Part shown: piece by piece, positions 7,403-15,400 of the stretch
How the letters are laid out: every line of letters starts with the position of its first letter
How positions within the stretch are numbered: position 1 is the first letter of the stretch
Source: Streptomyces europaeiscabiei
Lineage (GTDB): Bacteria > Actinomycetota > Actinomycetes > Streptomycetales > Streptomycetaceae
Direction: 5' to 3'
DNA length: 39,134 nucleotides
Assembly: GCF_001550375.1 (NCBI RefSeq)
Contig: NZ_LRTR01000120.1
Coordinates: forward strand, 1 to 39,134
The notes under the pieces: generated by a model
The model's input: only the letters and a program-made list of their open reading frames with translations
What the model was told of the DNA's origin: nothing
Database searches by the model: none
Made by a program: the position numbers and the translations under genes

Positions 7403-8263
7403 TCAGCCGACCTCGGGGTCGCCCTTCGTGTACGTCAGGCGTTCGACCTGGCCGGGCTGGAAGTCGTCCTCGATCTTCTTGCCGTTGACGTAGAGCTGGA
7501 CGGCCCCGGCGTCGCCGAGGACGAGGTCGATCTTGGAGCCGTCCTGGAAGGTCTTGGACTCGCCCTGCTTGAGGAGTCCGTCCCACAGGAACCGGCCGTT
7601 GTGGTCCTTGGCGGAGATCCAGCTGCGGCCGTCGGAGGCGCTGACCCGTACGGTCACCTTGTCGCGGGGCGCGGCCGCGATGGCGCTGTCGGTCGGGTCG
7701 GGCTTCGGGTCGGCGTCGGGCTTGTCGGCCTTGGGCGTGGGCGAGGCGGGCTTGCTGGTGGTCGGCGTGGAGCCCTCGGCGACCTGCGTGGCGTCGCCGT
7801 CGTCCCCGCGGTCGAACGCGGTGAAGCCGACGAAGCCGATCACCGCGACGATCGCGGCGACCATGGCGGCGGTCCAGTTGGGGCCGCGCCGCTCGGGACG
7901 GATCCGTTCCGCCTCGAACATCGGGGCCGCCGGGGTCGGCGCGGGCCGCCCGCCGTGGGCCTCGTCGAACTGCTCGAGCAGCGGGACGGGGTCGGTGCGT
8001 ACGGCACGCGCGAGGGTACGAAGGTGACCGCGGGCGTAGACGTCGCCACCGCAGGGGGCGAAGTCGTCCTGCTCGATCGCGTGCACGATGGCGATGCGGA
8101 CCCGGGTGGCGTTGCTGACGTCGTCGACGGTCAGCCCGGCCGCGATGCGAGCCTGCTGGAGGGCACGGCCGATCGAGGGGCGTTCCGCCATGCGTTCGTC
8201 ACGGTCGTCTTCGAACGGACGCTCGTCTTCGGGAAAGTTGCCGTCAGGGGAGTTGCCGATGGA
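7403..8263 (-). CDS. RodZ-like membrane protein (cytoplasmic XRE HTH, one TM helix, DUF4115)
   Basis: 286 residues. An acidic N-terminus is followed by a HTH of the RodZ type (about 31-100: IGRALQQARIAAGLTVDDVSNAT, then YARGHLRTLARAV). A single transmembrane helix lies at about 131-151. Then come a Pro/Lys/Asp/Thr-rich extracytoplasmic linker and a C-terminal DUF4115 domain (about 195-286). RodZ links MreB to wall synthesis in rods. In Streptomyces such proteins are usually annotated only as helix-turn-helix or RodZ-domain proteins, so a cell-shape role is inference. GTG at 8263 (MSIGNSPDGN) is chosen over 8293 because AAAGG lies 7 bases upstream of it, whereas the earlier GTG has none. Confidence 0.85.
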   Translation of the reverse strand, partial: SIGNSPDGNFPEDERPFEDDRDERMAERPSIGRALQQARIAAGLTVDDVSNATRVRIAIVHAIEQDDFAPCGGDVYARGHLRTLARAVRTDPVPLLEQFDEAHGGRPAPTPAAPMFEAERIRPERRGPNWTAAMVAAIVAVIGFVGFTAFDRGDDGDATQVAEGSTPTTSKPASPTPKADKPDADPKPDPTDSAIAAAPRDKVTVRVSASDGRSWISAKDHNGRFLWDGLLKQGESKTFQDGSKIDLVLGDAGAVQLYVNGKKIEDDFQPGQVERLTYTKGDPEVG

Positions 8264-8591
8264 CACGGGGGCGCCTTTCGAGCGTGTAGCCACCTGTGCT
8301 GGAGGTTCAGTCTAGGGGGGGTACGAAAGGGTGGGGCAACCGGGCGGTGGGACTTTGTACGCCATCAGAATGGCCGGACATCCTGCTGGTGGTGAGGGTG
8401 TGGGGCACGAGGCTGTCCCCTCGTCCAACTTGACGTACGACGAAGGGAAACGGTTGCTCACCATTTCCTTACGGATGAGTCACGTTCGAATACCCGGATG
8501 CCGTAATTGCATCCGCGTTCCGTCCGCCGGACAACCGGTTTTCCCCTGCTGTGCGCCCCTGTCACGCCTCTCCGCGATCCCGCTGCGGCTC
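8264..8591 (-). other. 328-bp intergenic region between ftsK and the rodZ-like gene
   Basis: I find no gene here. It should hold the end of the ftsK transcript and the promoter of the RodZ-like gene. A small inverted repeat GGATGC-N7-GCATCC lies at 8496-8514. On the minus strand it is followed by GGGTATTCG, which loosely resembles a Streptomyces stress-sigma -10 element, but no matching -35 is convincing. Confidence 0.4.
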
Positions 8592-11327
8592 TTACGCCCC
8601 AGTCTCCCCCCGGATCACGGCCAGCACGCCGTCCAGCTCGTCGGGTTTCACAAGAACGTCACGTGCCTTGGAGCCCTCGCTCGGCCCCACGATGCCCCGG
8701 GACTCCATGAGGTCCATGAGCCGTCCCGCCTTGGCGAAGCCGACGCGCAGCTTGCGCTGGAGCATGGAGGTCGAACCGAACTGGGTGGAGACGACCAGTT
8801 CGGCCGCCTGGCACAGCAGGTCGAGGTCGTCGCCGATCTCCTCGTCGATCTCCTTCTTCTGCTTGGTGCCCACGGTGACGTCGTCCCGGAAGACGGGCGC
8901 CATCTGGTCCTTGCAGTGCTGGACGATCGCCGCGACCTCGTCCTCGGTCACGAACGCGCCCTGCATGCGGGTCGGCTTGTTCGCCCCCATGGGCAGGAAC
9001 AGCCCGTCGCCCTTGCCGATCAGCTTCTCGGCGCCGGGCTGGTCGAGGATGACGCGCGAGTCGGCGAGGGAGGAGGTGGCGAAGGCGAGCCGCGAGGGGA
9101 CGTTCGCCTTGATCAGACCGGTGACGACGTCCACGGACGGCCGCTGCGTGGCGAGCACCAGGTGGATGCCGGCCGCGCGCGCGAGCTGTGTGATGCGCAC
9201 GATCGCGTCCTCGACGTCCCGCGGCGCGACCATCATGAGGTCGGCGAGCTCGTCCACGATCACCAGCAGGTACGGGTACGGGGACAGCTCGCGCTCACTG
9301 CCCTCGGGCAGCTTGACCTTGCCCTTCCTGATCGCCTCGTTGAAGTCGTCGATGTGCCGGTAGCCGAACGCGGCCAGGTCGTCGTAGCGCAGGTCCATCT
9401 CGCGCACGACCCACTGGAGCGCCTCGGCGGCCCGCTTGGGGTTGGTGATGATCGGCGTGATGAGGTGCGGGATGCCCTCGTACGCGGTCAGCTCGACGCG
9501 CTTGGGGTCGACGAGGACCATGCGGACGTCCTCGGGGGTCGCGCGGACCATGACCGAGGTGATCAGGCAGTTGATGCACGACGATTTGCCCGAGCCGGTC
9601 GCACCCGCGACGAGCACATGCGGCATCTTCGCCAGGTTGGCCATCACATAGCCGCCCTCGACGTCCTTGCCGAGCGCGACCAGCATCGGGTGGTCGTCCT
9701 CGGCCGCGTCCGCGAGGCGCAGGACGTCACCGAGGTTGACCATCTCGCGGTCGGTGTTGGGGATCTCGATGCCGACGGCCGACTTGCCGGGGATGGGGCT
9801 GATGATCCGTACGTCCGGGCTGGCGACGGCATAGGCGATGTTCTTGGTCAGCGCGGTGATCCGCTCGACCTTGACCGCCGGGCCCAGCTCGACCTCGTAG
9901 CGGGTGACCGTCGGCCCGCGGGTGAAGCCGGTGACGGAGGCGTCGACCTTGAACTCGGAGAACACGTTCGAGAGGGAGGCCACTATGGCGTCGTTGGCCG
10001 CACTGCGCGTCTTGCCGGGGCCGCCCCGCTCCAGGAGGTCGAGCGAGGGCAGGGAGTAGGTGATGTCGCCGGAGAGCTGCAGCTGTTCGGCGCGCGGCGG
10101 CAGCTCGCGGGGCTCGTCCGGAGCCTGCTTGGTCAGGTCCGGCACCAGGGCGTCCTGCCTGGCGCCCTTGGGCGGCCTGGCGGCCGGGGGCTCCTGCTGG
10201 GGCGTCCTGCTGCGCGCGGCCGGGACGGGGGTGGTCTCCTCCCGGTCGCCCACGCTCACCCCCTGGGTGAGGTCGGCGACCACCGGGGAGGGCGGCATCC
10301 CGTGCAGCACGGCCCCGTCGAGCGCGGCAGCGGCGGCCGCGGCGACGTCCACCGCGTCCATCGGCCGGTTCGGGTCCGGCTGCCGTACGGCGGAGCGCCT
10401 CGGGCGGCGCCTGGTGAGGGCCTCCTGCTCGGCGCCGTCGGGGTCGTACGCCTCGGGGGCGGAGCCACGCCTGCGGGAGCGCGCGGGCAGCGCATCGCGC
10501 CACTGCTCGTCGTAGCGGTCGTCGTCCTGTGCGTACTCGTCGTACTCGTCGTCGTCCGCGACGATGCCCAGCTTCTGCCCGAGCAGCCGCAGCCGCTGCG
10601 GGATCGCGTTGACCGGCGTGGCGGTGACGACGAGCAGCCCGAAGACCGTGAGCAGCACGAGCATCGCCACGGCGAGGGCCTCGCCCATGGTGTACGTCAG
10701 CGGGGTGGCGGTGCCCCAGCCGATGAGCCCACCTGCGTCTCTTATGGCCTGCATGCCGGCGCTGCGGGCGGGCGAGCCGCACGCGAGGTGGACCTGGCCG
10801 AGGATGCCGATGACGAGTGCGGACAGGCCGATGACGATGCGGCCGTTGGCGTCCGGCTTCTCGGGGTGCCGGATGAACCGTACGGCGATGACCGCGAGCA
10901 GTATCGGCATGAGCAGGTCGAGCCGGCCGAAGGCGCCGGTCACGAGCATCTCGACGAGATCGCCGACCGGCCCGCGCAGGTTGGACCAGGTGCCGGCGGC
11001 GACGATCAGGGCGAGGGCGAGCAGCAGGAGCCCTACGCCGTCCTTGCGGTGCGCCGGGTCGAGACCCTTCGCGCCCTGCCCTATGCCACGGAAGACGGCG
11101 CCGACGGCGTGCGCGGCACCGAGCCAGATGGCGCGTACGAGTCTGTACACGCCTCCGGTGGGATTGGGCGCCGGCTTCGGAGGGGCCGTCTTCTTCGCCG
11201 TCGCCCTCTTGGCGGGTGCCTTCCTGGCGGCGGCTTTCTTCGCGGGGGCCTTCTTCGCCGGAGCCTTCGTCGGAGCGGCCGCCTTCTTCGCGGGCGGCTT
11301 CTTCGCTGCGGACTGACGTGAGGCCAT
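8592..11327 (-). CDS. ftsK: FtsK/SpoIIIE-type DNA translocase with histone-like N-terminal tail
   Basis: Septal DNA pump of 911 residues that clears chromosomes from closing septa. Residues ~7-52 are a Lys/Ala/Pro tail of PAKKAxxKAPAKK repeats. Then come several membrane helices between about 97 and 270 (e.g. GVGLLLLALALIVAAG), a variable linker to about 470, and the motor. Walker A GATGSGKSS is at about 573-581 and Walker B VIVDELADL near 688. The C-terminal gamma winged helix is at about 850-905 (QRKLRVGFAKAGRLMDLMESRGIVG), the part that reads orienting sequences. ATG at 11327 (MASRQSAAKK) is chosen by family habit. Its Shine-Dalgarno is poor and a GTG at 11363 remains possible. It appears monocistronic. 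Confidence 0.95.
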   Translation of the reverse strand: MASRQSAAKKPPAKKAAAPTKAPAKKAPAKKAAARKAPAKRATAKKTAPPKPAPNPTGGVYRLVRAIWLGAAHAVGAVFRGIGQGAKGLDPAHRKDGVGLLLLALALIVAAGTWSNLRGPVGDLVEMLVTGAFGRLDLLMPILLAVIAVRFIRHPEKPDANGRIVIGLSALVIGILGQVHLACGSPARSAGMQAIRDAGGLIGWGTATPLTYTMGEALAVAMLVLLTVFGLLVVTATPVNAIPQRLRLLGQKLGIVADDDEYDEYAQDDDRYDEQWRDALPARSRRRGSAPEAYDPDGAEQEALTRRRPRRSAVRQPDPNRPMDAVDVAAAAAAALDGAVLHGMPPSPVVADLTQGVSVGDREETTPVPAARSRTPQQEPPAARPPKGARQDALVPDLTKQAPDEPRELPPRAEQLQLSGDITYSLPSLDLLERGGPGKTRSAANDAIVASLSNVFSEFKVDASVTGFTRGPTVTRYEVELGPAVKVERITALTKNIAYAVASPDVRIISPIPGKSAVGIEIPNTDREMVNLGDVLRLADAAEDDHPMLVALGKDVEGGYVMANLAKMPHVLVAGATGSGKSSCINCLITSVMVRATPEDVRMVLVDPKRVELTAYEGIPHLITPIITNPKRAAEALQWVVREMDLRYDDLAAFGYRHIDDFNEAIRKGKVKLPEGSERELSPYPYLLVIVDELADLMMVAPRDVEDAIVRITQLARAAGIHLVLATQRPSVDVVTGLIKANVPSRLAFATSSLADSRVILDQPGAEKLIGKGDGLFLPMGANKPTRMQGAFVTEDEVAAIVQHCKDQMAPVFRDDVTVGTKQKKEIDEEIGDDLDLLCQAAELVVSTQFGSTSMLQRKLRVGFAKAGRLMDLMESRGIVGPSEGSKARDVLVKPDELDGVLAVIRGETGA

Positions 11328-11460
11328 GGGTGTGAGGTTACCGGTGGAGGCCACAGCCGACACGTGTGCCTACTGCTTCACCCGTTCGTGTCGCGTACTC
11401 GAAGCCCCGAGGCTGACACGGCCTGACAGGCCCTCAGCCCTCGCAGCCGACTGACAACCA

Positions 11461-11499
11461 AGCGCGGGTCGGGGGCACTTGTGGGACCCCGCCCGCGCT
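11461..11499 (-). terminator. Hairpin terminator of osaB
   Basis: AGCGCGGG and CGGGG (11461-11474) pair with CCCCG and CCCGCGCT (11487-11499), with one bulged base. It begins 12 bases after the osaB stop on the minus strand and has no T-run. Confidence 0.65.
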
Positions 11500-11510
11500 C
11501 CGGAAGGTGC

Positions 11511-12194
11511 TCAGTTCTGCGACGGCAACGCCGAGGGACCGCCCGTACCCGGCTCCAACGCGTCCAGCGCCCTGCGCAGGCCCGTCAGTTTGCGTTCGAG
11601 ATGGGCCGCGGTGGCCACTGCGGCGGCGTCCGCCGAGTCGTCGTCGAGTTGCTTGGACAGCGCCTCCGCCTGCTCCTCGACGGCGGCGAGCCGCGCGGAG
11701 AGCTCGGCGAGGATGCCGCCGGAGGGCTCCTTGGAACCGCCCGCCGCGCCCTTGCCGCCGCCCTCCAACTGGAGTCTCAGCAGCGCCGCCTGCTCCCTGA
11801 GCTGGCAGTTCTTCATGTACAGCTCGACGAACACCGAGACCTTGGCGCGCAGCACCCAGGGGTCGAACGGCTTCGAGATGTAGTCGACCGCACCCGCCGC
11901 GTACCCACGGAACGTGTGGTGCGGTCCGTGGTTGATGGCGGTGAGGAAAATGATCGGGATGTCCCGGGTCCGTTCGCGCCGCTTGATGTGCGCGGCCGTT
12001 TCGAAACCGTCCATTCCCGGCATCTGGACGTCCAGCAGAATGACCGCGAAGTCGTCCGTCAGCAGCGCCTTGAGCGCTTCCTCCCCGGACGATGCCCGCA
12101 CCAGTGTCTGATCGAGCGCGGAGAGGATGGCCTCCAGCGCCAACAGATTCTCCGGCCGGTCATCGACCAGGAGGATCTTGGCCTTCTGCACCAT
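11511..12194 (-). CDS. osaB: Response regulator OsaB (receiver domain plus coiled coil, no DNA-binding domain)
   Basis: 227 residues. The receiver domain (1-125) has Asp11-Asp12, phosphoacceptor Asp55 in LLDVQMPGMDG, Thr85 and Lys108 (SKPF). The C-terminal ~90 residues have heptad-like charged/Leu segments (CQLREQAALLRLQLE; LAELSARLAAVEEQAEALSKQL), which predict coiled coil. There is no HTH, so output is likely through protein contacts. In S. coelicolor OsaB is the osmoadaptation regulator paired with OsaA (recalled). ATG at 12194 is fixed by GAGGAGGG 7 bases upstream. The longer upstream reading frame overlaps the osaA terminator region and is not coding-like. osaA lies 297 bases upstream on the same strand, but a strong hairpin separates the two, so osaB may also have its own promoter. 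Confidence 0.9.
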   Translation of the reverse strand: MVQKAKILLVDDRPENLLALEAILSALDQTLVRASSGEEALKALLTDDFAVILLDVQMPGMDGFETAAHIKRRERTRDIPIIFLTAINHGPHHTFRGYAAGAVDYISKPFDPWVLRAKVSVFVELYMKNCQLREQAALLRLQLEGGGKGAAGGSKEPSGGILAELSARLAAVEEQAEALSKQLDDDSADAAAVATAAHLERKLTGLRRALDALEPGTGGPSALPSQN

Positions 12195-12370
12195 GGCCCG
12201 CCCTCCTCGCCCCGGCTTGGGGCCTCCCCTGTCCGCAGGACTCGACGTGACACCACTCGGCGTCACCCCAGGGGACGACTCCCTCGCGCCACCCGTCCTT
12301 GTGCCGGTCATCGTAGCCGCACCCCGCCTGTCGCCACACCCTGTCACCGTGATGTCACTGTGCTCGTAGC

Positions 12371-12416
12371 AGAAACGCAAGCGGGGACCAGAAGGTTCCC
12401 CGGATCCCGCGTTTCT
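12371..12416 (-). terminator. Two-tier hairpin between osaA and osaB
   Basis: Outer arms AGAAACGC (12371-12378) and GCGTTTCT (12409-12416) enclose an inner GGGGACC/GGTTCCCC hairpin with an AGAA loop. It lies about 75 bases after the osaA stop and about 177 bases before osaB. It could end the osaA transcript, act as an attenuator, or be an RNA processing site. No long T-run is present. Confidence 0.5.
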
Positions 12417-12491
12417 ACACGACCCCGGCCACACTCAGTCAGCAACTCGGTGCGCCCTCCGACGGGTTGCGACCACCGGCCGCTCGTCCTG

Positions 12492-15400
12492 TCACTCACT
12501 TCGCATCCACTGCTCCATGACCGACAGCAGATGATCCGGATCGACCGGCTTCGTCACATAGTCGGAGGCTCCCGAGTCGATCGCCTTCTCCCGGTCGCCC
12601 TTCATCGCCTTGGCCGTCAGCGCGATGATCGGCAGTCCGGCGAACTGGGGCATCCGGCGGATTGCCGTGGTCGTCGCGTATCCATCCATCTCGGGCATCA
12701 TGATGTCCATCAGGACGACCGTCACGTCGTCGTGCTGTTCCAGGACCTCGATCCCCTCGCGGCCGTTCTCGGCGTACAGCACGGACAGACCGTGCTGCTC
12801 CAGGACGCTGGTGAGCGCGAAGACGTTACGGATGTCGTCGTCGACGATGAGTACCTTCTCGCCGTCGAAGCGAATCGTCCGGCGCGGCTGCGCCGCCTCC
12901 TGCGCGGCCTGTTGCGCCCAGTGCTCCTGTGCCCGCCCGTTGCCCTGCTGGTACAGGTCCGACGGGGAGCCCGTCGGCACGGACCTGCGACGCCGCCGGA
13001 AGAGCGCGGCGGCCCCGTTCTGCGTCTCGCGGTACGACTTCACCTCGGCCGGCGTCTCGGTGCGCTCGGCCAGCTCGTGCTCGGAGGCCAGCAGCTCCCC
13101 CGCCTCCAGCGCGGCGGGCGCACTGTGCGCGTAGCCCTGCGGAGGCAGTTCGCTCGGGTGCAGCGGCAAATACAGGGTGAAGGTGGAGCCGCGTCCCGGC
13201 TCGCTCTGCGCGTAAATCTCGCCGCCCAGCAGTCGGGCGATCTCCCGCGAGATGGACAGGCCCAGGCCCGTACCGCCGTACTTGCGGCTCGTGGTGCCGT
13301 CCGCCTGCTTGAACGCCTCGAAGATGACCCGCATCTTGCTGGCCGCGATGCCGATGCCCGTGTCCGTCACCGAGAACGCGATCATGGGGGCGTCCGCGTC
13401 CCGCAGCGAGCCCGCCTCCAGCAGCTGCTCCTTGATGGCCACCGGCGCATCCGCGCCGGCCGGCCGGATGACCAGTTCCACGGCCCCGGAGTCGGTGAAC
13501 TTCACCGCGTTGGACAACAGGTTCCGCAGCACCTGCAACAGCCGCTGTTCGTCGGTGTGCAGCGTGGCGGGCAGCTCCGGCGAGACCCGTACGGAGAAGT
13601 CGAGGCCCTTCTCCGCGGTCAGCGGCCGGAAGGTGGCCTCCACGTAGTCGACGAGCTGGACGAGGGCGATACGGGTCGGCGAGACGTCCATCTTGCCCGC
13701 CTCGACCTTCGACAGATCCAGGATGTCGTTGATCAGCTGGAGCAGGTCGGAGCCCGCCCCGTGGATCGTCTCGGAGAACTCGACCTGCTTGGGCGTCAGG
13801 TTCGACTCGGCGTTGTCGGCGAGCAGCTTGGCGAGGATCAGCAGCGAGTTGAGCGGGGTGCGCAGCTCGTGCGACATGTTCGCCAGGAACTCGCTCTTGT
13901 AGCGCATGGAGACCGCGAGCTGCTCGGCGCGCTCCTCCAGGACCTGGCGCGCCTCCTCGATCTCGGTGTTCTTGACCTCGATGTCGCGGTTCTGCCGGGC
14001 CAGCAGCTCGGCCTTCTCCTCCAGTTCGGCGTTGGACGCCTGGAGTGCCTTCTGCCGGTTCTCCAACTCGTCGGACCGCTCGCGCAGTTGCTCGGTCAGC
14101 TCCTGCGACTGCTTCAGCAGCACCTCGGTCTTGGTGTTGACGGAGATGGTGTTGACGCTCGTCGCGATCATCTCCGCGATCTGGTTCAGGAAGTCCTTCT
14201 GGATCTGCGTGAACGGTGTGAACGACGCCAGCTCGATCACCCCGAGCACGGTGCCCTCGAAGAGCACCGGAAGCACGATGACCTGCGCCGGGGGTGCCTC
14301 ACCGAGCCCGGAGGAGATCTTCAGATAGCCGCTCGGCGCGTTCTCCACCAGGATCGTGCGCTTCTCCTTCGCGGCCGTCCCGACCAGCGCCTCGCCGGGC
14401 CGGAACGACGTCGGCATGGAGCCCATGGAGTAGCCGTACGAGCCGAGCATGCGCAGCTCGTACTGCTCGTCGTTGTCCGGGGCCAGGTCCTTGCCGTCCA
14501 GGAACGGCAGCGCGAGGAAGAAGGCGCCGTGCTGCGCGGACACCACCGGCGTCAGCTCGCTCATGATCAGCGATGCCACGTCGTCGAGGTCCCGGCGGCC
14601 CTGCATCAGGGCGGAGATCCGGGCAAGGTTGCCCTTGAGCCAGTCCTGCTCCTGGTTGGCGATCGTGGTGTCGCGGAGGTTGGCGATCATCTTGTTGATG
14701 TAGTCCTGCAGCTCCTTGATCTCGCCGGACGCGTCGACGTCGATCTTGAGGTTCAGGTCGCCCCGGGTCACCGCGGTGGCCACGCGCGCGATGGCGCGCA
14801 CCTGCCGGGTCAGGTTCCCGGCCATCTCGTTCACCGACTCGGTGAGGTCCCGCCAGGTGCCGTCGACGTCCCGCACCCGCGCCAGACCGCCCAGCTGACC
14901 CTCGGTGCCCACCTCGCGGGCAACGCGGGTCACCTCCTCGGCGAAGGACGACAGCTGGTCGACCATCGTGTTGATGGTGGTCTTGAGCTCCAGGATCTCG
15001 CCGCGCGCGTCGATGTCGATCTTCTTGGTCAGGTCGCCCTTGGCGATGGCGGTCGTGACCATCGCGATGTTGCGGACCTGCCCGGTGAGGTTGGACGCCA
15101 TCGAGTTCACGGACTCGGTGAGGTCCTTCCACGTGCCCGCCACACCCGGTACGTGCGCCTGGCCGCCCAGGATGCCGTCCGTGCCCACCTCACGGGCCAC
15201 CTTGGTGACCTGGTCGGCGAACGAACTCAGCGTCTTCACCATGCTGTTGAAGGTGTCGGCGAGCTCCGCGACCTCACCGGCCGCCTCGATCGTCACGGTG
15301 CGGGTCAGGTCACCGTTGGCGACGGCGGCCGCGACCTGGGAGATGTTCCGCACCTGCATGGTGAGGTTCTTGGCCATCAGGTTGACGTTGCCGCTGAGGT

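Noticed and set aside
8331..11321. 996-codon plus-strand frame antisense to ftsK
   Set aside because: GC-rich shadow of ftsK; no domain is recognisable and it lacks a ribosome site.
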